Part shown: positions 1 to 7,885 of the stretch, piece by piece | How the letters are laid out: every line of letters starts with the position of its first letter | Position numbering within the stretch: the first letter of the stretch is position 1 | Assembly (NCBI GenBank): GCA_022561385.1 | Contig: JADFRG010000032.1 | Location: 1 to 32,234, forward strand | DNA: 32,234 nt | Direction: 5' to 3' | From: Chloroflexota bacterium | GTDB taxonomy: Bacteria > Chloroflexota > Anaerolineae > Anaerolineales > E44-bin32 | Notes under the pieces: generated by a model | Databases searched by the model: none | Told to the model about the DNA's origin: nothing | The model's input: only the letters and a program-made list of their open reading frames with translations | Made by a program: the position numbers and the translations under genes

Positions 1-2
1 AG

Positions 3-2063
3 CTCGATGTCCGCATGGGCCATTCTCCGACTCTGATTGTTGTCCCCCCTCCTCGATCCGAAGCGCCATCTTGGCCTGAGGTGCAAGCCGCGCTTTCCTA
101 TGCTCTAGGCGCGGCCGGCAGCCAGCTCGAAGCACCTCTTCCCGCCACGATCCGCGTACGGGTGACGGGTTATCCCTACTGTGATACCTCACGCGAATAC
201 GAGGTCGAAACGATCGATTTCAAGGAGTATGCCAAACACGTACTGCCCAACGAATGGGGGGCGAGGTGGCCCTATGAATCCCTGCGCGCGGGGGCGATGG
301 CGGTGAAGATGTACGCCTGGTCGTATATCGCGGCCGGAGGAAAGTGGCCAGATGCCGATGTCTACGACAGCACCTGCGACCAGGTCTACATCCCTGCGAT
401 CAGTTACGCCAGCACGGACAAAGCCGTCGATTTCACCTGGAATTGGCGCCTCACTCGCGCGGAGCAGCTGCTGCGTACGTATTACCGAGCCTACTTGAGC
501 CAGTGCGAAGATGTCGGGCTGGGTGGAAACTGCATGGGCCAGGTCGAGTCGCGCGACATGGCCTACGATCGATACACCTGGGACGAAATCCTTTTTGCCT
601 TCTACGATGGAGCAGCCCTGAGCCCGGCCTGGAATCCGCCGGGAGGATATTCGCTGAGATTCTACGGCAATGGTTATGGCGATCTGGATCGGGTCAAGAT
701 TCCGATCGATCCTCCGGTCCCGGCCGACGTCGGCGCAACGGATTTCACGCTGGAGTGGTGGATGAAAGTCCTGCCGGGGGAAAACGGATCCGCGGCTTGT
801 TCGCCGAACGGCAGCGACTGGTATTTCGGGAACACCATCTTCGATCGAGATGTTTACGGCGACGGCGATAATGGCGACTTCGGCGTGTCGCTGGCCGGTG
901 GGCGCATCGCCTTTGGGGTAGGGAGGGGCGCGGAGAGTACAACCATATGCGGCACCACCGACCTTGCGGACGCGCAGTGGCATCATGTGGCGGTCGTCCG
1001 CAGCCTCAGCGGTCAACTGAAGATATTCGTGGATGGCAGCCTTGAAGCTTCGGGCACGGGGCCGGCGGGAGACATCACTTATCGCGACGGCCGCTCGACT
1101 AGCTGGCCGAACGACCCGTTCCTCGTAGTTGGGGCGGAGAAAAACGACCTGGACAAGGCTCTTTATCCGTCCTACAGCGGCTGGCTGGATGAAATACGCC
1201 TTTCGAAGGTCGATCGTTATGCCTCAGATTTCACTCCCCCCTCCGCGCCTTTCATTCCGGATGAAAACACGGTCGGCCTTTGGCATTTCAATGAAGGTTT
1301 CGGCAACTACATCGGGGATTCTTCCGGTGCCTCAGGAGGCCCAAGTGACGGCGTGCGAATCTACGGAGGGGTATCGAACGGCCCGGCGTGGACCGATGAC
1401 ACGGTCTGGTACGTCCCGCCCCCGACGCCCACTCCAACTAACACGCCGACGCCTGAGCCAACCAACACTTCAACCCCGGGCCCCTCGCCGACGCCTTCGG
1501 ATACCCCGATTCCAAGCGAAACCGCCCAGACACCAACGCCGAGCCCGACTCTCACACCCTCGGCAACCGTGACGGCTTCGGCAACCTCGTCGCCGACGAG
1601 CACCTCTACCCCGACGGCGACGTTATCTCCTACACTGACGAACACCTCAACACTTGAGCCGTCCGCGACATTCACACCGACCCCGGAGCCGTCGGCGACA
1701 TCTACGCCGGAGCCGCCTCCCACCTTGACGCCTGAGCCGTCCGCGACATCTACTCCGATCCCAGAGCCATCTGCGACGCCTACGCCGGAGCCGTCTCCCA
1801 CATTTACGCCCAGTCCAGTGCCTACCGAGACTTTCACGCCCGTGCCTTCTGCGACACCGACCCCCGCTCCCTCCGAAGAACCCGCGGAGGGGGACCTGAA
1901 CGGCGACGGCGGCGTGAATGTGCTGGACGTCCAGCTGTGTGTCAACGTGTTCCTGGGTACTGAGGTGGATTCGGCCATCGTTTCCCGCTCGGATGTCAAT
2001 GGGGATGGGAAGGTGGACGTTTTGGACGTGCAGATCATCGCCAATATCGTGCTTGGAGGATGA
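3..2063 (+). CDS. SpoIID-domain / LamG / dockerin surface protein, 5'-partial
   Basis: The reading frame is open to the left window edge (codons before the ATG at 15 read L-D-V-R) and no signal peptide is visible, so the true start is probably upstream. Numbering from the ATG at 15: residues about 50-205 match the SpoIID/LytB domain, with the family pattern V-L-P-N-E-W, W-P-Y-E-S-L-R-A. Glu80 aligns with the catalytic Glu of SpoIID, a lytic transglycosylase acting on peptidoglycan glycan strands. Residues about 211-457 form a LamG/concanavalin-like beta-sandwich (EWWM, QWHHVAVV, FVDG, GWLDEIRLS). Residues about 468-622 are a Thr/Pro/Ser linker. Residues about 628-682 are a type I dockerin with two calcium loops, DLNGDG and DVNGDG. 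The protein is probably secreted and docked to the cohesin encoded just downstream. The domain calls are firm; the natural substrate (own wall or foreign wall) is inference. Confidence 0.85.
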   Translation, partial: LDVRMGHSPTLIVVPPPRSEAPSWPEVQAALSYALGAAGSQLEAPLPATIRVRVTGYPYCDTSREYEVETIDFKEYAKHVLPNEWGARWPYESLRAGAMAVKMYAWSYIAAGGKWPDADVYDSTCDQVYIPAISYASTDKAVDFTWNWRLTRAEQLLRTYYRAYLSQCEDVGLGGNCMGQVESRDMAYDRYTWDEILFAFYDGAALSPAWNPPGGYSLRFYGNGYGDLDRVKIPIDPPVPADVGATDFTLEWWMKVLPGENGSAACSPNGSDWYFGNTIFDRDVYGDGDNGDFGVSLAGGRIAFGVGRGAESTTICGTTDLADAQWHHVAVVRSLSGQLKIFVDGSLEASGTGPAGDITYRDGRSTSWPNDPFLVVGAEKNDLDKALYPSYSGWLDEIRLSKVDRYASDFTPPSAPFIPDENTVGLWHFNEGFGNYIGDSSGASGGPSDGVRIYGGVSNGPAWTDDTVWYVPPPTPTPTNTPTPEPTNTSTPGPSPTPSDTPIPSETAQTPTPSPTLTPSATVTASATSSPTSTSTPTATLSPTLTNTSTLEPSATFTPTPEPSATSTPEPPPTLTPEPSATSTPIPEPSATPTPEPSPTFTPSPVPTETFTPVPSATPTPAPSEEPAEGDLNGDGGVNVLDVQLCVNVFLGTEVDSAIVSRSDVNGDGKVDVLDVQIIANIVLGG

Positions 2064-2163
2064 ATATGGGCGAGCCGCTGAATTCCGATTGTTGGGCTGA
2101 ATGCAAGGTTCGGGCCGTGAGACGTAGATTGCGCCATAAACTGGCATCGGCCACACTTAAGTT

Positions 2164-3219
2164 ATGAAGAGACGGCTAGCGGCGATACTGGTTACTACCA
2201 TCCTGCTTCTCGCTCTCACGGCTGGTGCCGCTGCGCAACCTGCGCTGGCCGTGATTTCTATTGGGAGCGACTCCGGGAATCCAGGTGACATAGTTATTGT
2301 TCCAATCAATCTCGTGTCGCAGGGTGGGGCCCAAGTGGCAGGGGTCAATTTCACTCTCAGCTTCGACGGCTCACGCCTAGAAGTTTCGCAGATTGACACT
2401 GGCGCCGCTGCCTCAGCGGCCGAAAAATCTGCGAGCTGGTCTCCAATGCCGACATGTACCGGCAGCTGCAGCATCATCGTTGCTGGACTCAATCAGGACA
2501 CCATCTCCGACGGGATCATCGCTCAGGTGCACTTTTATGTGTTGCCAGGAGCGGCTGGCGGAACCTCATCGCTCACATTAGGCGGCGCGGTCGCGTCGAA
2601 TCCGTCTGCAACACCAGTACCGGCCAGCGTGATAAACGGTTCATTCCAGGTGATCCCGCCAACAAATACGCCTACACCAACGTCAACAAACACAAATACT
2701 CCGACGCCGAGCAACACCCCGACGCCGACTATTACCCTCACGCCGTCCATCACTCCGACCCCCTCCATCACGCCCACACCGAGCCGCACCCCCACGCCGA
2801 GCAAAACCTCTCCCCCGACCGCGACCCACACGCCCGGGCCTTCACCCACCGCCAGCTCTACCTCCAGCGGAACGGTGACGCCGGGCGGTAGCGCCACCCT
2901 GCGCGCGACGTCAACAGGCACGCCATCAAGGTCGGAAGCCGGGGAAGGTCTCGAATTAAAAGGCGCGGTGGCCGCAACAGGCACCGCGCTGGCCGAGTTT
3001 GAAGCGGCGGTCGCAGCCACCTCCACCGCGCTCGCAGAAGAATTCGCGGCAAGGCCAACCGACCAGATCGTGGGGACTGGGCCACCTTCCGGCGTTCTTC
3101 AGCGGCCGGTAGTATTCATCGCGGGGGGGTTGTTACTGCTTGCAATTGTGCTGGGGGGTGGGGCAGGCTACCTGATCTGGCGCCGACAACGAGGCTCGAC
3201 CGCTAAATCCAAGAGTTAA
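2164..3219 (+). CDS. Membrane-anchored cohesin-domain protein
   Basis: A 351-aa secreted protein. Residues 1-29 are a signal peptide (KRR, then a Leu/Ala-rich core, with AAA or ALA cleavage options). Residues about 29-163 resemble a cohesin domain: it opens with a strand and the pattern G-D-x-V-x-V-P-I, then [11 protein letters not shown], and ends near GSFQV. A Thr/Pro linker spans about 164-255. Residues about 258-300 hold two similar Ala/Glu-rich helical segments ([22 protein letters not shown]). A transmembrane helix lies at about 315-338, followed by the basic tail RRQRG. Cohesins bind the dockerins of other proteins through calcium-stabilised modules. With dockerin proteins on both sides, this is the likely scaffold or anchor that holds them at the membrane. 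It starts 100 bases after the upstream stop and ends 3 bases from the convergent neighbour. No strong ribosome site is seen. There is a single cohesin, so it is a monovalent anchor rather than a long scaffoldin. Confidence 0.85.
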   Translation: MKRRLAAILVTTILLLALTAGAAAQPALAVISIGSDSGNPGDIVIVPINLVSQGGAQVAGVNFTLSFDGSRLEVSQIDTGAAASAAEKSASWSPMPTCTGSCSIIVAGLNQDTISDGIIAQVHFYVLPGAAGGTSSLTLGGAVASNPSATPVPASVINGSFQVIPPTNTPTPTSTNTNTPTPSNTPTPTITLTPSITPTPSITPTPSRTPTPSKTSPPTATHTPGPSPTASSTSSGTVTPGGSATLRATSTGTPSRSEAGEGLELKGAVAATGTALAEFEAAVAATSTALAEEFAARPTDQIVGTGPPSGVLQRPVVFIAGGLLLLAIVLGGGAGYLIWRRQRGSTAKSKS

Positions 3220-3222
3220 GGT

Positions 3223-5919
3223 TCAACCTCCCAGGAACACGTTCACCACAATCTGGACGTCGAGCACGTCCACCGATCCATCCGAATTGACATCCGCACG
3301 GGCCACGATCTCCGGATCGGTTTCGGTTCCAAGAAACACGTTCACTGCCAGCTGAACGTCCAGGACGTCGATCCGACCGTCCATGTTGAGATCTGTCGGC
3401 TGGGGGGTGGGTGCACTGGTCGGCGCGGGTGTCGCGGACGGAACGGGAGTGTTGGTCGGTACTGGCGCTTCGGTCGGCGCGGGGGTCGCAGATGGGGCGG
3501 GGGTGTGGGTCGGCACGGGCGTAGGGGTCGGCGTCTCGGTCGGGAGCGGAGACGGTGACGGCGGTGGCGTAAAGGTCAGTGTGGGCTCTGGGCTCGGTGA
3601 CGGGGTCTGCGAAGGTGTAGGCGTCGGGGTGTGGGTCGTGGTAGGTGATGGTGTCGGGCTCGGAGACGGAGTCGAGGTTGATGGTTGCGTTGGGCTCGGT
3701 GTCTCCGTCACGGTCGGCGTAATGTTTGGATCCAGCGTAGGTGTCGGGGTCGGTGAGGGCCCGAAGGGTATTTCCGCAGACCATGCCGGCCCTTCGGGAG
3801 CGCCGCCAATTCGGCGCGCAGCATTACTCGGACCGCCCGCAGTTCCCGAGGTGTCATAAGCAGTGTTCGCCGGCGAGTCGTCGAAGTGATAAAGCGCTAC
3901 GGTGGCCGGATCGGTCGAAAAGGGTTCTGTTGGCCGAGCAAACTCAGCCGAATACCGCAGCAGGTTGGAAATCCGCAGCTCGTCGAGCCACCCGCTGAAG
4001 GAACGCAGGGACGGATCGATGCCGTGCTTCTCGGCTCCGACCACCAGAAATCCATCATTGGTGCAGGGGCCACTACACAGTTCGAGCGGAACTGCATCCT
4101 TGGGATAAGAGATGTCTCCGTCTGGGCCGTCCCCCTGCGCCTGCAGCTCCCCATCTACGTACATCCACATCCATCCGTCGGAAGCCCGTCTTTGCAGTGC
4201 GATGTGGTGCCATTCTCCGTCATCCAGCGTCGTGTTCCCGCAGAGGTTCAGCTCGCCGGTGCCGTCTCCTTGAACGCCAAAAACCAGGGAGCCGCCTGCA
4301 AGTGACACGCCGTAGTCGCGACCCTGACCTGCGCGATCTCGGTCGAGAATAATATTCCCCGACCGCCAGGCGTCCGAGACAGCACATATCGCAAACGGAG
4401 TGTTGTTCTCGCCCGGCAGGGCTCTCATCCACCATTCAATCGTGAAATCGGTTTGTCCCACGTCCGCCGGAGCCCCTAAAGTTAGATCGGTGAGTCGGAT
4501 CTTGAGCCGGTCGACATCATCCGCCCCGTATCCGTAAAAACGCAGCGAGGTCAGTCCACCGGAATAGTAGGTTTGGTAGTCGTTTAGGATCCGGCTGTAA
4601 GCAGGCAGGACCGTGCCATCCCTTTCGTAGGAACCGCTGTTGTACGGCACGCTTCCAACGTGTACGGTCCAACCCGAGAGCTTCACCCCTTCCAGGCTCA
4701 TGTAGGCGCCGTTGTACTTCAAGCTGAAATGCACGTGCGGGCCGGTTGAAAAGCCGCCAGCGCAGATCTCGCATGCAATGGTGCCCACCTTAGTGTCTCG
4801 GCCCACCGGTGCCCCACTGTATAAGTTTTGCAGGTGATAGTAACTCGTAACCCATCCGCCCCCGTGGTCGATCTCCAGCCAGCAGGAATATCCGGACGGC
4901 CGGCTGACACTTCCGTAGGCGGCCGCCACGACGTATTGATTGGGCGGAGCGCCGCAGGATCCGCCTCCGGTGAAGAAATCGATCGAGCTGAAGGGAGGCT
5001 GCGAGCTTCCCCCGTTCCAGCTGTGCGGGCCGCTCGCCACCCACTCTGCGCCTAGCGGATATGGCAACTGGAACATGGCGTCGGGTGGAGTATCCGATGG
5101 AACGATCTGGTTTGAAGTGTCCAACAGATCACTTTCTGGAAACATCGCTCCGAATATGGTGCGGAAATCTCGGGTCGCCACCGCGAACTTCGACGCGTAG
5201 CCCAGAGAGGAAATGTTCTCCGCCAAAGCGGCCAATAGCGCGACCGTTCCCGATGATTGTGCTGGGTCGAGTGAAGCTATAACGCCGTCCTGCAGCAGCA
5301 CGCTCGGCCCGTAGGAGGGCACCGGTGCAAAAGCCGGCCGGCGAGCGCCCCACTTTTCTAGGTGTTCGTAGAAGGTCGAAGCCAGGCCCATAGCGGTGTC
5401 TTCGATGGTGGCGCGTATTTCATCTTCTGAGATGGAATACGAAGGGCCAGAGACCCAGCCATACTGGAGTTCGAGAATCGCCAGCAGAACCTTGGGGTTG
5501 AGGCTGGAATAAGTGGCCCAAAGTTCGATGTCGGGCGCAAACGCGGCCAGGGGCGAAGCCCGGGCTTCTAGAAATTTACCAATATCGAAGTCGCCGACGT
5601 TGGGACCCCATACGAATTGGCCGTCTGAGACCAGCGGCGTGTCGATCTCCAAATGATAGACAGGCGTTCGCCACAAGTTTCCCGGCGCGGGAGCGACGGG
5701 GAGCCAGAGCTGAGAATCTAGATTAGCCCATGGAAGCCACCGCAGATCGCTGAAGCCGGCGATAGCTCTCGAGAGCGAAAGTAAGGATGGAGCCCCGCTC
5801 GGGGATGCGCTCCCCCCCGCGCCCCTGAATTCGGGGGCGGCACTCTCCACTCGAGCTCCTTCATAGGACAGCGCCACGAGCACAAGCGCCATTAGTAATA
5901 CGCGGGCGGTCCTCCTCAC
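3223..5919 (-). CDS. M23 metallopeptidase / LamG / dockerin secreted protein
   Basis: An 898-aa protein with a GTG start preceded by AGGAG five bases upstream. Residues 1-27 are a signal peptide (RRTAR, then a Leu/Val/Ala core). About 270 residues of unassigned helical sequence follow. The M23 peptidase domain has His299 and Asp314, then His362 in SYYHL, then His395 and His397 in GPHVHF; these match the zinc and catalytic positions of the LasA/beta-lytic M23 branch. M23 enzymes cut peptide cross-bridges of peptidoglycan. Residues about 456-711 are a LamG domain closely similar to the one in the gene at 3-2063 (EWWMRALPGEN against EWWMKVLPGEN). A Thr/Pro linker spans about 715-835. The C-terminus (about 840-898) is a type I dockerin with loops DLNMDG and DVNSDG. 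It is transcribed toward the cohesin gene and probably binds its product. Peptidase activity is expected from motifs, not shown. Confidence 0.88.
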   Translation of the reverse strand: MRRTARVLLMALVLVALSYEGARVESAAPEFRGAGGSASPSGAPSLLSLSRAIAGFSDLRWLPWANLDSQLWLPVAPAPGNLWRTPVYHLEIDTPLVSDGQFVWGPNVGDFDIGKFLEARASPLAAFAPDIELWATYSSLNPKVLLAILELQYGWVSGPSYSISEDEIRATIEDTAMGLASTFYEHLEKWGARRPAFAPVPSYGPSVLLQDGVIASLDPAQSSGTVALLAALAENISSLGYASKFAVATRDFRTIFGAMFPESDLLDTSNQIVPSDTPPDAMFQLPYPLGAEWVASGPHSWNGGSSQPPFSSIDFFTGGGSCGAPPNQYVVAAAYGSVSRPSGYSCWLEIDHGGGWVTSYYHLQNLYSGAPVGRDTKVGTIACEICAGGFSTGPHVHFSLKYNGAYMSLEGVKLSGWTVHVGSVPYNSGSYERDGTVLPAYSRILNDYQTYYSGGLTSLRFYGYGADDVDRLKIRLTDLTLGAPADVGQTDFTIEWWMRALPGENNTPFAICAVSDAWRSGNIILDRDRAGQGRDYGVSLAGGSLVFGVQGDGTGELNLCGNTTLDDGEWHHIALQRRASDGWMWMYVDGELQAQGDGPDGDISYPKDAVPLELCSGPCTNDGFLVVGAEKHGIDPSLRSFSGWLDELRISNLLRYSAEFARPTEPFSTDPATVALYHFDDSPANTAYDTSGTAGGPSNAARRIGGAPEGPAWSAEIPFGPSPTPTPTLDPNITPTVTETPSPTQPSTSTPSPSPTPSPTTTHTPTPTPSQTPSPSPEPTLTFTPPPSPSPLPTETPTPTPVPTHTPAPSATPAPTEAPVPTNTPVPSATPAPTSAPTPQPTDLNMDGRIDVLDVQLAVNVFLGTETDPEIVARADVNSDGSVDVLDVQIVVNVFLGG

Positions 5920-6091
5920 CCACTCTCCTCTCTGCCGCCAGCCAGGTCCCGTTTAAGCGGACCACGGCCTGACTGCTCGATCGTACGGCGTGCGAACTGC
6001 TCCCGACAGGGCACTTAAGTCCTCAGGTGGCCTGAATCAGAGGAACCAGTGCAGGAAACAGGCCGCCGCTTGGCTCATAATCGGGGCCCTG

Positions 6092-6100
6092 TGGTATCAT
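6092..6100 (+). promoter_or_regulatory. Possible extended -10 promoter for metK
   Basis: TG-G-TATCAT forms an extended -10 element about 27 bases before the riboswitch aptamer. The best -35 candidate is TTGGCT at 6070, at a poor 19-base spacing, so the call rests on the extended -10 and its position. Confidence 0.35.
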
Positions 6101-6126
6101 CCGGCCAACATACCAGAGAGAGCTAC

Positions 6127-6229
6127 TACTTATCCAGAGAGGCGGAGGGACCGGCCCTGTGAAGCCTCGGCAACCTACCGAAAGGTGTGGTGCCAATTCC
6201 GGCAGACGGAGTGTCTGGAAGATGAGAGG
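6127..6229 (+). promoter_or_regulatory. SAM-I (S-box) riboswitch aptamer
   Basis: The order of conserved S-box blocks is visible: CTTATC (6129-6134), then CAGAGAGG-GGAGGGA, then GAAGCCTCGGCAACC, then GGTGCCAATTCC-GCA, then GATGAG (6221-6226), which pairs with CTTATC to close P1. This aptamer binds S-adenosylmethionine. It lies directly before the SAM synthetase gene, and an intrinsic terminator follows, so high SAM should stop transcription of metK. Confidence 0.93.
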
Positions 6230-6245
6230 GAGGCCAGCCAAGACG

Positions 6246-6272
6246 CCCCTTCTCGCGCAGAAGGGGTTTTCT
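6246..6272 (+). terminator. Riboswitch-controlled attenuator before metK
   Basis: CCCCTTCT (6246-6253) pairs with AGAAGGGG (6259-6266) across a CGCGC loop, followed by TTTT and a pyrimidine-rich stretch. It sits between the SAM-I aptamer and the metK ribosome site, as expected for the off-state terminator. Confidence 0.85.
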
Positions 6273-6291
6273 CTTGAAACGGAGACTCGAT

Positions 6292-7518
6292 ATGAGCACA
6301 AGTTTCATGAATTCGGCGCGGCTGATGTTCACCTCGGAATCAGTTACCGAGGGTCACCCCGACAAACTGTGTGATCAGCTTTCGGATGCGGTCTTGGACG
6401 CGTGCCTGGCGGAAGATCCCACCTCCCGCGTGGCTTGTGAAGCGGCCACCAAAACGGGCTTCGTAATGTTATTTGGCGAGATCACAACCGCGGCGCAGAT
6501 CGACTTTGAGGCGATCGTCCGAGAGGTGGCCCTCAAAATTGGATACGACGACGCGGCGGTGGGACTGGATGGCAACACCTGCGACGTCAAGGTGGCGCTG
6601 GCCGCCCAGAGTTCAGATATCGCTCAAGGCGTGGACCGCGCAATTGAAGTCCGCTCCAGTGAAGTTACCGACGATGAAGTAGAAACCATCGGTGCCGGCG
6701 ATCAAGGCATGATGTTTGGGTTTGCCTGTAAGGAAACCGAGACGCTTATGCCAATGCCTATTTATCTGGCGCATATGCTGACCCGCCGGATGGCCAAGGT
6801 GAGAAAGGAGGGCGTGCTGGATTGGATGAGGCCCGACGGGAAGTCCCAGGTCACGGTGGAATACCACAATGGGCGGCCCGAACGCGTGGATACGGTCCTG
6901 ATCAGCACTCAGCATGCGCCCGACGTGGATGCGGCGCAGATTCGATCGGATGTGACCCAACATGTCATCATGCCGGTTTTGCCACCACATATGGTAGATG
7001 AAGGCATGAAGATTTATGTCAATCCAACCGGCCGCTTCGTTACGGGTGGGCCGGAAGGAGATTCGGGTCTGACCGGAAGGAAAATCATCGTCGACACCTA
7101 CGGTGGCATGTCACGCCACGGAGGAGGTTGCTTCAGCGGCAAGGACCCCACCAAAGTGGATCGATCGGGAGCCTACGCCGCCCGCTGGGTGGCCAAACAT
7201 ATCGTGGCCGCAGGACTGGCGGATCGGTGCGAGATCCAGGTGGCCTACGCCATCGGCGTGGCGGAGCCGCTCTCGGTCAACGTGGAGACTTTCGGGACGA
7301 GCCAGCTCGAGGACGAGGAGATCGAGCGACTGATCGACGAACATTTCGATCTCCGCCCCGGTGCAATCATTCGCGATCTAGGATTACGCAGGCCGATCTA
7401 CCTACCAACCGCTAGTTATGGTCACTTCGGGCGTGACGATCTGGATCTGCCGTGGGAGCGTCTGGATCGACTCGATGCCTTACAAGCGGCCGTGGGAGCG
7501 GTCGCCGAACAGGCTTAA
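6292..7518 (+). CDS. metK: S-adenosylmethionine synthetase
   Basis: Makes S-adenosylmethionine from methionine and ATP, releasing phosphate and pyrophosphate; cytosolic, usually a tetramer. The 408-aa length is normal. Family motifs are GHPDK at 21-25, [10 protein letters not shown], and [16 protein letters not shown] (the usual Ala before FSGKD is Cys here). I chose the ATG at 6292 because GGAG lies at 6281-6284, seven bases upstream, and because an in-frame TTG at 6274 would sit against the attenuator T-tract. The gene is monocistronic, between the SAM-I riboswitch and the terminator at 7667-7703, so it is regulated by its own product. Confidence 0.97.
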   Translation: MSTSFMNSARLMFTSESVTEGHPDKLCDQLSDAVLDACLAEDPTSRVACEAATKTGFVMLFGEITTAAQIDFEAIVREVALKIGYDDAAVGLDGNTCDVKVALAAQSSDIAQGVDRAIEVRSSEVTDDEVETIGAGDQGMMFGFACKETETLMPMPIYLAHMLTRRMAKVRKEGVLDWMRPDGKSQVTVEYHNGRPERVDTVLISTQHAPDVDAAQIRSDVTQHVIMPVLPPHMVDEGMKIYVNPTGRFVTGGPEGDSGLTGRKIIVDTYGGMSRHGGGCFSGKDPTKVDRSGAYAARWVAKHIVAAGLADRCEIQVAYAIGVAEPLSVNVETFGTSQLEDEEIERLIDEHFDLRPGAIIRDLGLRRPIYLPTASYGHFGRDDLDLPWERLDRLDALQAAVGAVAEQA

Positions 7519-7560
7519 TCTCGCCCGAGTTTTATAAGTAACACACAGGTATAATCCCCC

Positions 7561-7703
7561 GCGTGTCGCCCATTAGGATACCGAGCCCGATAACACCGAG
7601 CCCTGAGCCAGGGCTTGTTCAACCCTTCTGGTCTGGCTAGAAGCGTTGGGATCCAAGGTGCGCCCCACGGCTTCCCGGATCGAGGGGGAGCCGTCTTTTT
7701 TTT
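7561..7703 (+). ncRNA. Candidate structured RNA (own transcript or metK 3' UTR)
   Basis: A perfect TATAAT at 7550-7555 (no convincing -35) precedes a string of hairpins: AGCCCTG/CAGGGCT (7599-7615), CTTCTGG/CTAGAAG (7625-7643), TTGG/CCAA (7646-7656) and a strong intrinsic terminator. No ORF with coding character lies here. I compared it with the conserved features of T-box leaders, small SRP RNA and SAM riboswitches and found none. It could be a small RNA of about 140 nt or simply the folded 3' end of the metK mRNA. Confidence 0.42.
7667..7703 (+). terminator. Intrinsic terminator downstream of metK
   Basis: ACGGCTTCCC (7667-7676) pairs with GGGGAGCCGT (7685-7694) with one G-T pair, then C and eight T. 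It ends the metK transcript and/or the candidate RNA before it. Confidence 0.88.
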
Positions 7704-7792
7704 AGTGAAACCGAGCGATTTGATGGACGAGGCACCTTTACTGTTGAGAAAGCCCACCTGGAGGAGCTCACAGAAGCCAGAATTATTCAATT

Positions 7793-7866
7793 GTCATTGC
7801 GAGGAGCGCAGCGACGAAGCAATCCCCAACAGCCAGGAGGAGATTGCTTCGCTACGCTCGCAATAA
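7793..7866. repeat. Dispersed palindromic repeat, copy 1
   Basis: The left arm at 7796-7824 starts ATTGCGAGGAGC and ends AAGCAATC. The right arm at 7842-7864 is its reverse complement apart from a six-base deletion and minor changes. The same sequence recurs at 24431-24510. The arms could form a long hairpin. It resembles REP/MITE-type non-autonomous repeats; no transposase is nearby. It ends about 20 bases before the next gene start. Confidence 0.8.
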
Positions 7867-7885
7867 TATTGAGGGAGAGAGGAGC

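Noticed and set aside
1361-2137. Gly/Val-rich minus-strand ORFs (also 2535-3026 minus and 3383-3859 plus)
   Set aside because: They are the reverse reading of the Thr/Pro linkers, whose repeats give long open shadows.
3219-3240. Terminator between the convergent cohesin and peptidase genes
   Set aside because: Only a small AGGTT/AACCT palindrome with a one-base loop is present; it cannot form a stable hairpin and has no T-tract.
6274-6291. Upstream TTG start for metK
   Set aside because: It abuts the attenuator T-tract and has no ribosome site, while ATG 6292 has GGAG at the right distance.
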